From: Adineta steineri
Lineage: Eukaryota; Rotifera; Eurotatoria; Adinetida; Adinetidae
Assembly: GCA_905250115.1 (NCBI GenBank)
Contig: CAJNOI010000013.1
Span: 844,924 to 908,923 of the forward strand
Reading direction: 5' to 3'
Length of the DNA: 64,000 bases
This document shows positions 38,550-50,972 of this stretch, one piece after another; position 1 is the stretch's first letter, and every line of letters begins with the position of its first letter. A program made the position numbers and the translations under genes. The notes under the pieces are model-generated. The model had not been told where the DNA came from. It ran no database searches and saw nothing but the letters and a program-made list of their open reading frames with translations.

Positions 38550-40744
38550 ATGTTATTGTCTACACGTGATGCACAACTCGAAAGACGGTGTTCAAGAATA
38601 CTTGCATCAGATGCTTTAGCTGAACGATTAACTCTTGCTGGTATTGACAATGCAAGTTTTCAAGGAGATACAACCTCTGAATTCCGTGCTCTTAGTATAA
38701 TATCTCGAATACGATCAAATTCTGGAATTGAGTCATCACCAACACCTACTCCAGGTACCGGAGAAGCATCAATAAAGGATGCAGAAACAGCAAAGAGTAC
38801 TACAAAAAAACGATATCATTGGAGGATGACTCATTATTTCTATATTCATATAAGTTTATTTATTCTCAACGGATTTTTTTGTGGTTTAATTATTTGGCTA
38901 ATTGAAAATCATTCATCATCACGCAATGTTCAAATAGATGTACCATATGTTGATGCATGGTTTGTTGCTAGTTCATGTGTATACAATTGTGGGTTAACAA
39001 CAATAGATTTTGCAAAACTTTCAAAAGCTTCTCAAAGTAGTCTTATGTTATTCACATTTTTATCAGGTATTACAATTAGTACTTTACCAGCATTAATTGT
39101 TAAAGCTCATACACATAAAAATGTCGCAGGAGTAACTGTCGATGATGATCATGGCGAAGTAGAAGATGAAGATATGGATGACTTACCAACATTTAATATA
39201 CGAAATAGACGACAATTGCCACAACGTATTCGCGATCAGCTAGCATCATTACCAACAGCAGCACAACTTCGTTTTCGTGCTTATATAACATGTATTTTTC
39301 TAATTCTTGGTACTTGTTTCACTGTTTATATAATAACATTTGTTGCTATTGGTAGTTGGTTACAAACAAAATATACACCTGAACAATTACAACAAGGAAA
39401 TTCTAGTATTAATCCATATTATATATCATTTATTGTTACTGTAACAGGTTTTAATCAAAATGGTTTAACACCTTTTTCCGATGGTTTCTCACGTTTTGTT
39501 AATGATGTTTATCTGAATTTATTTGTTATGATGGTAAAAAAAATTCATTTTGTGTTATTTTGGTTTAGTTCATTGTGTTTTTTCTCTTGTAGGTTGTTAT
39601 CAGTGGAACATCACTTTTTCCTTTTTTATTACGTAATGTCGTTATACAAGTACGTCGTCTTGTTCCATGGCGCTATAAAATTGTTTTTGATTATATTCTT
39701 ATGAATAATCATCGTTTATCGACTCTACTATTTCCTGCTGTACAAACACGTATTTATCTTTCCATTACTGCTCTATTATATATTATGGGTGTTTCTATTT
39801 CACTTATACTTGATTTAAATAGTGATAACTTTGCTATGTATTCACCAGGTACACGTTTTCTTATATTTCTTTTTACTACAGTCAATACACGATTTGCTGG
39901 TTTTAATACAGTTGATATGAATTCATTTGCAACAGCAACATTGTTAGTATATTTAATGTTAATGGCAACTAAACCACAAATGTTATGTGCTATTGATGAA
40001 AGTCCATTTGAATTATCTTGGTTAGCATTACAAGCACGAGAAGAAGTTGATGCTAAAACAAATCCTGGAGCAGGTGGAATTGATACTTCAAATTCACCAA
40101 TACGATCTCCATCGGGATCTTTTTCATCTGGTACAGGATCAAGTGGTTTACCTATGAGACAAATGGAGCGTTTTTTACGTCGGCAAAGTTTTGTTACTAA
40201 AGATCGTGCTCGACAACATTTTGCTAATATTGCGGTAGATGATGGAGAAAGACATAAAACTCGACATTTAAGAGGTATACGTACTCGATTATTTCTTATT
40301 TATTTTATCCGAGCTCTTATTAAGCATGCACTTAGTTTTGTTCTTTTAACACGTACTTGGCTATTTTTCTTTATATTTCTGATTTGTGCTATTGAATATC
40401 GTCGAATGGCACCTGCTGATCCAAATATAACCGTATTTAAAATTGTTTTCGAAATTATATCAGCATTTGGAGCTGTTGGATTATCACTTGGATATCCAAA
40501 TGTAGCATCAAGTTTTTCTTCTGTTCTATCACCAGCAAGTAAAACTATACTTATTTTAACAATGTTAATGGGACGACATCGTGGTTTACTTGCATCAATG
40601 AAAGATCAAGAGGCGATAGAACATAGTGCAGCTGATTTACTTCAACGAAAACGTGAAGAAATTATTCATGAATATGAACAAAGAAAATCACGTGTTGATA
40701 TAACTAACGAAGAAGATCCTGAAACGTTATTTACTCGATTTTAA
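38550..40744 (+). CDS. Trk/HKT-family potassium transporter, fungal type
   Basis: Two exons (38550-39533, 39593-40744), 711 codons. The four pore loops of the TrkH/Trk/HKT superfamily appear in order: SSCVYNCGLTTID, TVTGFNQNGLTPFSD, TTVNTRFAGFNTVD and EIISAFGAVGLSLGYPN, each followed by a membrane helix. After the fourth comes MLMGRHRGLL, which matches the GRHRGLP signature of fungal Trk1/Trk2 proteins. Loops between segments are hydrophilic and acidic (DDDHGEVEDEDMDD) or Ser/Gly-rich. The family moves K+ or Na+ across the plasma membrane and is standard in bacteria, fungi and plants but not in animals, so I infer horizontal gain from a fungus. One short spliceosomal intron shows it is settled in the host. 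No frame damage is seen. Confidence 0.85.
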
Positions 40745-43700
40745 ATATTGAACATAGTTTGAATGAACATTATTAAATAGTTGCCTTTTTTTCATAATAT
40801 ATTTCTTAATAAAATATCTTAGATTTTAGAAATCTATTAATAGAATTAATGCGACATTTTTTCAAATAATGAAAGTTAAATATCGTCAAGAATAGTGTAG
40901 ATGTATTAATCAGAATATGAATAGAATATATAATTGTATTTTTTAGAAATTTATTTACAAAGAAGAATACTGAAAGCTGTTATGAATTCGTAATGAAGGA
41001 AGATCAATATAAAATATAAAATATAAAATAGAATCTCGAATAAAACTATCGTTACGTGTATTCGAATACAAAAAATCTGACGCAAATTTATATCTAGATA
41101 TTTATAAATTACCATGATTTACAAAATCGCGCAAGAACTTTTTTCAGAACTAGCTGGGAAAATATCAGTTTTAATATAATAGTTTCTCAATCTTCAAGTG
41201 CGATAGACAGATCATAGATTGAGATAATGTTGGCATCGATCTATACTCATACTCTCAACATGTCTAAAAATAAATAATAGATGAATTTAATGATCTGCAA
41301 TATATTAATTATCTTTATAGGCATACAACAGATTTCCTAAAGCAGAACTGTAATTATAGAAAAAAACATTAATATTCTTGACTTTTATTTGTAAATTAAC
41401 TGAGTACATATCAGATGTTTATTTTAAGAAATTTAAAAGTATGAAAACAAGTTTTATGATTGTCGTGAACTGGCATACTTTTTTGAAAAAAAGAAGGAAA
41501 TGTGAAAGTCAATCTATTTTATAAAATAAAAATGAAGCTGTCGGTTTATTATACCGGAAATTAAAAATCATCGAGCATTTGTCTCTTTTTTTTATACGTC
41601 TAGTTTATATAACTATTGAATTAGTCGTTTATTAAAGCATTCATATTATACTGCACATTGAATTTCAGTATGTCAGAATTTATTCTACTCAGTAAAGTCA
41701 AGATTTCCTTTTTAATATTCGGTAGAGATCAGAGATGTTACCTATAATAATAAGTAAATGGAAATAGTATGATAGAAAAAAGACTTATTCTACTTCTTTG
41801 ATCCTTTGCATAGAACAAACAATTCGACTGGCTTTGTCCTAGAAAAACTAAATGAATAGAAGACTATATCTTATATACAATTATTTCTAATTGTATATAT
41901 AACTACAATGTACGCATTAGTATTAGACTTTGTTATTATGAAACGATAGGTAGAAGAGCAGTATAATATTTGTGCTTTCACAAGAATTGAAATGTAAAGA
42001 CGGAAAAATATATCAAAGAAGAATTGCATCTTTTGAAGTCTCTACTTAAATATTTACTGAGTAAATTGCTATATTCTTAAGTTCGAGATCTAATGGTACA
42101 TAATATTAATGATTGATAGAAAAATTCAAGAAATAGAATAAATAAAAAGCTGCTTCGTTCGTTGATGTACTCTAAGTATATTTGATATGGTCATGTATAC
42201 TTAAAACGAGTTGAATAAATAATAACCCAGTTTTAATTAAATCAAGATTGACAATCATAATTATAAGTACTACTACTTATTTTATTCTATTTACAAAGAG
42301 ATTGTCATAACAAAAAAAGAAGAAGAATATTCATGGTTCTTCTTAGAATAAACTGAAACGTTTTCTTTGTTTTTGAAAATAATATTACGATCTTAAGTAA
42401 TTTCTCGAAGAGAAAAACAATAGTTATACAAGGAAAGAATCATTTATGTTATATTAATAATTTGCAAGCAAATTTAGTTTTTTCATGTGACAAACATAAG
42501 AGTTTCATGTTACAATATGTTATTAAAATTTTCCATTCATTTCTTTTCTCATCATAACTGCGTCATTTGCATGTTATAATACCACTTTACTGTCACTTTC
42601 AATTATTATAAATCATGAGAATTTTTTTCCGATTCCATGAACTAAACCTATAATCAATTAATCGTTATGTATGCAGAATTCATTTCTTTAGATAGTCACA
42701 TATAATACTCAGGCAAATTAATCATCAGTATTATAGGATTTTGATCGATCAGTTCCATCGTAATACTATTTCTAAAGTACGGAAAAAAAAGACAATTATT
42801 TAAATAATTAAAAATGGGTTTCTACTTCAATTCTTTGTCTTCCTTAAAAACTATTCAATAGGAAAAAAATATGTTCTTTAGCTACAACATTTTTTTTCTA
42901 TAGGATTATTAATTGAACTAAATATTTGATAAGAAATGCTCTCAAATTTATTATATGCGTTATTGTGTAGATGAATAGTACTAATAAACAAAAGGAAGAA
43001 AATATAATACTAAGACAGCATGCTATATTTTCTTTATAATACAATTAGAAATATATTTTCTATTTCTCTTGTATTCGCTATTCTTATTCTAATACCATAG
43101 GAAGTAATCGTAGTAGAAAATTCTTAGGCGTCTGTTATACACTTTGCCAGATTTCACTTTATTTAAATATTACTGAATTTTGCACGTGTATCTAGTTATT
43201 TACTCATTAGGTTAAGAATATAAGAGACCTTTATGGCAGGTACTATTCAAAACAAAGACTATCAAAATGATTATAATAATATATAATTCTATTAATATCC
43301 AGCCAGCCGTCGGAATGGAATTAAATTGCTAAACAGTGAAGAGAAAAGCTGAGAATTGGTAAACAATCGAATAATTGTTTTTTTTTCTCTTATGAGAAAA
43401 GACGAGTCAGTGTATTAGTTGTCATGAGATATATCCTATATTGATATACTTGATGAACTGATCTCATAAATTACACAAGAGAGAGAGAGAAACATGCAAA
43501 ACTTTGATGTTTTCTTCTTATGATCTTATGAAATAACTAGTTTTTATCCAGACTGGTGTGAATTGAATTTCCGTTTGTAATTTAACGTTAACTAAGAAAA
43601 TTATTCTATAAAAATAATATTTTCATTATGTCTTTCATATGTGAATGAATCGACAAGCTGACACGATATAAAAATGTAAGATTTCATCAATAAAATCATA

Positions 43701-44637
43701 CATAATTAAATCATAAGTCTATTTTGGAAACTTTGATATTGTTTTTTTTGCTATCAAAAGCATATCTAATTTTATATATGATTAATCGACAATTCTTTCT
43801 GTTTAAATAAGAATCTTGAAAGAAAATGGTACTTTTCATTAAAAAAATATATCGCATTCTAAATGAATAGAAATAGAGAAAAAGACTAGACAAAAAAACT
43901 ATATAATAAAAAAAATATCTTTTTCTCATATTTTCTCTTTTCTGTTTGCCATTCTATTAGACGAGTATGCATGTTGTCTCGCGAGAGAGGAATTTAGACG
44001 ACTAGGAGAAGTAATGCTATAGAATTTATTTACGACCATGATATTTTTCTATAAGTATCAGCAGATGACTTTGCTGAAATAATATGGTATATGTCTTTGT
44101 TTAAGACAAACTATTCTCATGTCATAAGATAATATTATTAAAGGTGAGATTGATTATAAATGGAAGTGATGCGAAATGAAGTGCATATTTATTAAGATTA
44201 AGATTGATGATATACTATGCTACGATAGTTTCAAAATAATTATACGCACTGACAGCCTTCTGACCTATTAGTTTATTTTATTTGACTTGTTGTTCATATA
44301 TGAGAGAAGACGAGTAGAATTAAGACTTATTATATTATTGTAATAAATTTCGTAATTTGATAGATGATATTTTCAAAGAAAATAGTAGTCTATTCTTATT
44401 CCTATCAATTATGAGTAGCACGCTTATTAAATATATTACTACTCCATATATTTCCACTTTCTTTTTGCCCATGTCATATTTTGCCGGTCGAATCTAAAAT
44501 TAGTTTATAATTGTTTATTGCTTAGTAGCAATATCATTTTCTCAATTTCTCTTTTTTTTTCTTGTAGAAAAAACGAGCAACTTCATATAACCACTTAAAC
44601 AATTTGAAAAAAAAATACGAAGTTGCTTTCTATTACG
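40745..44637. other. Long gene-free AT-rich region
   Basis: About 3.9 kb with no convincing gene. A repeated TATAAAATA run near 41010-41030 and a GA run near 43480 are the only simple repeats noted. The minus-strand frame at 43711-43929 is a chance opening. Confidence 0.45.
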
Positions 44638-45801
44638 ATGGAAACAAATTTAACAGAATCAGAAATATCAATATCAATAACAAATACAAATTTATTAAAT
44701 AAATATATGCGTTTAACCAATCTTACTTTTTCATGTACTGGTGTTATAAGTAATTTTATTCTATTAATTATACTTTTATTACTTGGTCGTCATCAATGTA
44801 CAACCTATTTTATCTTAATAATAATGACTATATGTGATCTTCTCTATTGTATAGTATATACGAGTATCTTATTAACTATTGATTATTATCTCAATATAAT
44901 AAATCATCAAATTTTATGTCCTCTATCATTCTTTTTAACACCATTTACATTTACGGGATCGACATTATTATTATTTATTTGTCTATTACATTTGATAACG
45001 GATTATGTACGTCGATATGATACTGTTTTAGGACAAATAGGTGGACGTTTATCTGTTGTATTTATTTTTGCATTTATTATTATTCGAAGTGTTCTTGGTT
45101 CAACATCAATTGAATTAATATCTGATTCATCAATGTCTCATATTCAACATTGTACTATTGATATAAATACATCAGACCTTGTTTCACGTGTACAAAAAAT
45201 CAATCATATATTTGCTGAAGTAACTGATATACTTGTTTATTTTGGTTGGATTATTATGGTCTTCATGTATTTCATATCTGTATTTCGATATAAAAATTCT
45301 TTAAAAAAAACTCATAGAGAAACAAATCATTTACCAAATCCATTTGTTTCTGTTCTTATGATAAGAAAAGGTCAACAAGAAAATCAAGAACGATTAACAA
45401 ATAAACAACGACATAATGATATATCATTAATTATTTTATCAATAAGTTGTATGTCAATTCCATTTTATTTACCTGTTATGATAAATAAATTTACAACCAT
45501 GGATCTTATTTATCGTAATAAAACATTTTTAACTGATTCACAAATATATTTTCTACAAAGTATTCAACAAACAACACATTTATTTTGTTTAACAATAAGA
45601 TTTATTCCGTATTTTATATTTGATAAACGTATACGTTCATTTCTTCATCGAATGATTGGAATGAAAATTGAAAGAAAAAAATCATCGAAGAAAAAAGGAA
45701 AATATATACAAAAATATATTTGTCGTTGTCAATGTTCTCGTCGACAACAATCGTTAGAATTAAATCAAAATCCATATGAGCATAAACAAATTGAAATTTA
45801 A
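44638..45801 (+). CDS. Divergent seven-pass receptor (GPCR-like)
   Basis: A single exon of 387 codons, starting at the first true ATG (the frame is open for five codons upstream but only from a TTG). Seven hydrophobic segments fit a class A GPCR: TM1 CTGVISNFILLIILLL (Asn in place), TM2 FILIIMTICDLLYCI, TM3 LLLFICLLHLITDYV, TM6 SIPFYLPVM, and TM7 near TTHLFCLTIRFIPYF. The DRY box is replaced by TDYVRRYD, and the NPxxY of TM7 is not present. The N-terminus has several N-glycosylation sequons (NLT). The basic Cys-rich tail (CRCQCSRRQQ) may be palmitoylated. Intronless form and divergence suggest a lineage-expanded chemoreceptor or peptide-receptor family. Confidence 0.7.
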   Translation: METNLTESEISISITNTNLLNKYMRLTNLTFSCTGVISNFILLIILLLLGRHQCTTYFILIIMTICDLLYCIVYTSILLTIDYYLNIINHQILCPLSFFLTPFTFTGSTLLLFICLLHLITDYVRRYDTVLGQIGGRLSVVFIFAFIIIRSVLGSTSIELISDSSMSHIQHCTIDINTSDLVSRVQKINHIFAEVTDILVYFGWIIMVFMYFISVFRYKNSLKKTHRETNHLPNPFVSVLMIRKGQQENQERLTNKQRHNDISLIILSISCMSIPFYLPVMINKFTTMDLIYRNKTFLTDSQIYFLQSIQQTTHLFCLTIRFIPYFIFDKRIRSFLHRMIGMKIERKKSSKKKGKYIQKYICRCQCSRRQQSLELNQNPYEHKQIEI

Positions 45802-47671
45802 TTATTTACAGATAAAAAAAAACAAACGAATGTTTTTTCTTTCGTAACAAAAATATAACAAGTATTTTGAAGAAATTATTATCAATAATGTGCACTAAAG
45901 AACAAAACAAAGTATAGCATGTATATGTGGTTGACATTCCGTAAGATGAAGCAATATATTCTAATTATTTCGTTACTTGATATTTACTCTTATAGAAAAT
46001 TCTATATGGGATTAAATTTGTTGATTTAAGACAAAGACTTAATGAAATAAAATCGAGTTATTTTCTAGATCTTCAGCTATAGTTTTCATTTTTTTTTATA
46101 ATTTTCTTTTCAACAAAATAGATAGCATTATCTGACGACATACGTTGAGTATTGTTTTTTTGTTGTTCAAAACATCTAACAGAGAATATATCTGGTTAAT
46201 TAAATATGTTATTATAGAAAAATGTCATCTTTTCAACTTTTATCATAATGATAGGGATATACTTCCGACTGTGACAGCACAGTATATTTTTTTTTCATGT
46301 TAATAATACACCACAGAAGACTTGTTAATTTACATGAATTTTTTTTACTATGAAACGTCTAATATTGTTGTTGATTTTTATTATATTAGATATAAGACTT
46401 TAGTTTTTTTTTCATTGAATTTAATAAATATATCTTATTGATTCATCAATTTAAAATTTATATAATTTTTTATGTTATTCTTATATTTTCTTCAATGTTT
46501 TATCAATAGAAAACTATATTTTTATTTCAAATAATAAATTGACATTATATTTCACAGATGAATAAATTTTTATGAGAAAAGAAAACACATTCTAAGGACT
46601 TTTTAAACGACATCACTTTTCTTTCTGTAGGCATTTCTTTATATTAATAAAATCTTCCGTCTGATTCATTATTTCTTTTTATAGACATACCATCTTTCAT
46701 GTAGACTACGGTAACATAGGTTATCATGGGAAATCAACAGAATTCGAGGTTGAACCAAAGTGAAATTTTCATGTAGCACAAGACTTTATTTTTTTCCAGG
46801 TTTTCGTATTAGTATATTAATAGATTGTTTTTCTTCCGAAATTTAATGAATTGGGAATAAAGAGTGTGAAATCTTGCTTGAGATCATCTAGTTAAGCTAT
46901 TTTTATATTTCTTGATATAATGAATGTTATTTCAATGATATTAAAAATAAAAGATTGAAGATAATATTAAGATGAAGAAAAATACAATGATGAACAGATA
47001 AATTTCAAATGATTTATTATTATCTCAATGAATCTACTGATGTATACCGAAGTTCAAAGTTTAGTTGTTATTACCGAATGTACTGGAGAATTTCTGTATG
47101 AGAATGGGTTGTATAATTGCTTATAAAATATTCAACATGAATATATTTTGATGAAGACACGAACAATGTACCGGAAGAAAGAAAAGATAATCTCTTTGCC
47201 TACGTTAGTACCTACGAAAGAGAAGAATTTCCAGGTTATATGACCTTGTTTTAACTAACACTTTCAAGTCAAATATTAATTTTATAGAAGAAAAAGTTCA
47301 AAGGATACGATAATACTTTATTACATCCTACACTTCTTCCTATTACACGCATAAATAATTGATGTAAATCTATATTCATTGAGTTAATTAACATATAAAA
47401 ACGTATAAATTGTTAATCGAGATAAACATAAGTTATAGCCTTTCTTTGATTACAATTTCGTAGTTTGAAAATAATAATTATGTAGAAAAAAAAATATTGT
47501 TTCTTGTTTGATTTATTTAGTTACATGATACTTCAATTATGACTTAATTGTTTTAAGAATATTGTGTAAATATTTAACCCAATATGCATCAGATAACGGA
47601 GTATGCAACACAAGTGTATATCTGCCAGTATAGATTTTATATTAATTTAAGGGAATATGTTGTGCGGTCAG
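45802..47671. other. Gene-free AT-rich region
   Basis: About 1.9 kb with no gene supported, ending at the left target-site copy of the transposable element at 47672. Confidence 0.45.
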
Positions 47672-47967
47672 TAGAGCCCATCGGGTCCGGATAAAAAGAA
47701 ATATATTATCAACATAATATTTTTAGACTACTCGGTAAACGTGAGAATGCCATTTTGGATTTGAAAACTGGTTAATAGGTCTTCAGAAAACCAAATCAAA
47801 GACCATTTTTTTTTGCTTTTCAGTTTTGATTTGTGGATAGTTAAGACTAAAAATTTTTCTAAAGGTACAGTTCGAGTTCAGACTAGTGCTGGTCGAAATC
47901 GGGTCTAACGCGGACCCGCAACGGATCCGGGTCCGGGTCCAAAAAAACGTGGACCCAATCGGCTCTA
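47672..47967. mobile_element. Non-autonomous hAT-like element (MITE), 296 bp
   Basis: The ends are inverted: TAGAGCCCATCGGGTCC at 47672 and, on the other strand from 47967, TAGAGCCGATTGGGTCC (15 of 17 match). Both begin TAGAG, fitting the hAT end pattern YARNG. The element is flanked by an 8-bp near-direct repeat, gcggtcag (47664-47671) and gcggtctg (47968-47975), the target-site length that hAT transposases make. There is no coding capacity. A GC-rich block (47911-47940) with several gggtcc copies lies inside and may form a hairpin, in sharp contrast to the AT-rich surroundings. Age is unclear; the one mismatch in the target repeat suggests it is not very recent. Confidence 0.65.
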
Positions 47968-48302
47968 GCGGTCTGTAAAATAATTGAAATATCAGTAAAT
48001 ATATTAATTGTTCTGTAAATATTTTGATTGGTCAGTTTTCAAAAAAATCAGTAAACAATTCAAAAGTCGTCAGTACATTTTGTGGAAGTAGCAGTGAAAA
48101 AATATGATTTTTGTCAGTAAAAAAACGAAAAGTAGACCATCTTTGCACCAATTTATATTTTGTTACTTTCCATTCCATTTTATTTATTGATCGTTTAAAT
48201 TTTATTATGGACCTATCAAATTAATTACTGACCATTTCAATAATTCACTGATCAATCATTACTTTACTGACCGTTTTATTTATTCTACTGACCACTTAAA
48301 TG
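47968..48302. repeat. Inverted array of degenerate ~20-bp GTCAGTAAA units
   Basis: From 47970 to about 48130 a motif like (g)gtcagtaaa recurs roughly every 18-22 bases, about eight times. From about 48210 to 48302 the reverse complement, ttactgacc, recurs about five times at similar spacing. The two halves can fold back on each other around a short unique centre. The array starts directly at the right end of the hAT-like element, whose target site itself reads ggtcagta, so the element may have landed in the array. Function unknown. Confidence 0.6.
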
Positions 48303-48716
48303 ACACCCTTAATTTAATACAGAAATACTTGATAATAATAAATGTTTAACAAGTAAAATAAAGTTTTCAATAGTGTTCATTACAAAAAATAGTTTATTAT
48401 ATTATTCAGTAGATCTTTTTTATGACTTCATCTGTTGATTCTACTATTTTTAGATCTTATTTCGAAAATAAAGATCGATATCAGTTTCATTCATTGTTTG
48501 AATAGATTTATCTTTACAATGAATGAGAATATAGGTAATAGAATCAATATACTTATCTAACTAGATACTTTAGTAAAACAAAACTTTATTTCCATTTGTT
48601 AATAAAATATAAATAATTTCACTGGTGTTGTTTTGTTTTTTTTTATCGTTTATTCTTATTTTATTTATCAAAACGTTGTTATATTTGTTTTTAACAATAA
48701 ATAATGATGATTACAT
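48303..48716. other. 3' flank of RPS8
   Basis: AT-rich downstream region of the minus-strand ribosomal protein gene; no other feature seen. Confidence 0.45.
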
Positions 48717-49404
48717 TTATTTCGATTTTTTTTGTTTGATTTTTTTCATATAAAAATCAAGTTCTTTGCCTTCAAGTACATAACCATCACAACGACCATT
48801 TTGACCAGGTTTTGAAGAAATACAAGCAAGTACACGACCAGCTACGAATTGTTCTTCAAGTCCTTGTTCAACTTTAGCGCGACGTTGTTTAACAGCTATT
48901 TTTTTTTGACTTTTAGCTGATCGTTTACGATTAAGTACACCTTCTTCAGCTTCAGTTAATTTTACACCTTTCTTACGACCAAGTGGTAAAGCATAATGTG
49001 ATTCATACCATTGACGAAATGGAACAGCATCAATTTGTACAATGGTTGATTTTGTTAATGTTTTTGTACGTACTAATTCCTAAATTAAAAAATGATTAAT
49101 TAAACAAAATGAATAAGTATTCTTTTAATTAAATACGAACATTATTTGATGGATGATACATAACATCGATAACACGTGTCTTTTTAGCGATACCTTCTGA
49201 ACCCCAAGAAAAATTACCAATATCAAGACGTAAAGCTCGATATTTTTTATTTCCACCTCGTGTTCGTACAGTGTGAATACGTTTGGCACCTAATTTGGTC
49301 ATAGCAGCTGGTCGACCTAATTCGAATTTTCGTTTTTTATGTGGTTGAGGTCGTTTACCACCAGTTTTCCGGCGTTTATGCCAATGATCTCGACTAATAC
49401 CCAT
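48717..49404 (-). CDS. RPS8: 40S ribosomal protein S8 (eS8)
   Basis: Two exons on the minus strand (49404-49141, 49079-48717), 208 codons, the same length as human RPS8. The start [19 protein letters not shown] and the segments [23 protein letters not shown] and [11 protein letters not shown] are near-identical to animal orthologues. The second exon opens [20 protein letters not shown] and ends [16 protein letters not shown]. The donor (gttcgt) is unusual, but using it gives exactly the conserved SNN-ELVRTKT junction. It acts in the small ribosomal subunit. It is divergent from LLPH, with 613 bp between the starts. Confidence 0.96.
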
Positions 49405-50017
49405 CTTTTTTTACGAGGATGGTTCAATAAAAATAATCTAAAACGTTTTTCGAAATGTATTTTTCATGTAAATATAAATATATGTAAAAAAAAAATATAT
49501 AATCATTTGAAGAATCCATTTTTAGTAGTATGAATAACTAACCACTGAAAAATATATACAAGGAGGACAAATAAAAATAAATAAATAATTTTTTTAATAA
49601 AATTTTATGAGAAAGTTTAACTTAGATATGTATTTATCAAGATTATTTTAATAAAAAAAGATATTTTTTATAGTTTTATTTTTAATGCGACCTCTAACGA
49701 AATAACAATCTTTGGTTTATGATTAACCAATAGAATTCTTCATAAAAAAAAATATATTCATTTATTTATTATCTTATAAAAGAAACATTAATATGTATAA
49801 ATATTTCTCGAAGAAACTGTATTACTAGTAAAGCAAATAATTCAGCTCTGGAAATAAATTTTTCAAAGTTTACCTTATTCAGGACAGTTTGAATAAATTC
49901 TCTATATGATGTACACCAAATCAATAATATAGGATCGCCGTTGATAATAATAAACATATTAAGTTAATCGATCCGATTGATAGAATAGGGTATATTTTTT
50001 CATTTATTTGTTTCTAG
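49405..50017. other. Bidirectional upstream region of RPS8 and LLPH
   Basis: AT-rich spacer between divergent genes, likely holding the promoters of both. The plus-strand frame at 49339-49533 and minus frame at 49769-49957 are not supported as genes. Confidence 0.5.
50006..50017 (+). promoter_or_regulatory. Candidate trans-splice acceptor before LLPH
   Basis: The tract atttgtttctag ends directly at the ATG of LLPH. No upstream coding exon needs it, so a spliced leader joined here is the simplest reading. Confidence 0.5.
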
Positions 50018-50514
50018 ATGGCAAAAAGTAAAAGAAGTAAACATATGCGCGCAATGCGCAAACTCCTTCGTGAAAAATTATCAAAAAAAGATGAAGTTAA
50101 ACGATTAGCATCAATGAAAAAAGATAATCTAATTCGTAAATGAAATTTTTTTGTTCCATTAAAATAATTTATTTTTTCTTTCTTAGCATCGACTGTACCA
50201 ATAAAAGAATCACCGATTAATGATGGTAATTTGAATTAAATATAAAGATATATTTTTATTTCGTTTATAAAGATATGCAAGTTGGTGGTAGTGGTGCTCC
50301 AGCAGAATTCAATAGTCGAACATTGAGAAATAAAGATGGCCAATTTCCATCATGGTTAAGTGGTCGTCAACGAAAACGTTTAACAGCTAAACAAGCCATT
50401 GTCAAAAGAAACGAAAAACAGAAAAAAGTTAAAAAGAATCCTGGTAAAATTACTAAACGAAAAAATCAACAAAAGAATAAAGTTTCAGATAATTCTGAAT
50501 CCATGTTAACTTAA
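50018..50514 (+). CDS. LLPH: LLPH-like nucleolar protein (learning-associated protein homologue)
   Basis: Three exons (50018-50135, 50187-50225, 50273-50514), 132 codons; human LLPH has 129. The start MAKSKRSKHMRAMRKLLREK follows human MAKSLRSKWKRKMRAEKRKK. The C-terminal part has LRNKDGQFPSWLSGRQRKRL against human [20 protein letters not shown], then a Lys-rich tail. The family is small, basic and nucleolar, linked to large-subunit ribosome assembly. It sits next to RPS8, so both divergent genes serve ribosome production. Confidence 0.85.
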
Positions 50515-50960
50515 TTCATTGTTTTGTTAATAAAAGAAAAGAAAATATGCTGATAAATGTTATCTACATTTTTTTTTAATTATTATTATTTGTTTCAACT
50601 TGATTTTCTTACATAACAAGATGACTACTACTACTGAATAATTTAAAAGTAAAAATCCGTTGTTTTCGAATATTGACCTAAATCGATATTAGCAGTCATA
50701 TTTTAATAGACACGAATAATTCTAGCATAATAGTATCAGCTATGTTCAATGCAGTGATAAATGTAAGTAGATAAAAAAAGCGATAAAATGAAGAAGACCA
50801 GTTTTTCTATCTTTATTTGATCGGTAAAACGCGTACTAGACTTAAAATACGGTTGTACGTCCCAATGACTTGGAACTGGTTATAGATAAGTAATAATATT
50901 ATATATATCATAGTTGTTTATTCTGTTGTTTTTTGTTCTTTTATTAAAATAATGAATCAT
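50515..50960. other. Spacer between LLPH and glutaredoxin
   Basis: AT-rich. A possible tiny first exon for the glutaredoxin (ATG near 50750, followed by a gtaagt donor) is out of phase with the next exon and is not supported. Confidence 0.4.
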
Positions 50961-50972
50961 ATTTCTTTGTAG

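Noticed and set aside
43470-43495. GA-rich run as a possible promoter element
   Set aside because: Simple repeat far from any gene start; no evidence of function.
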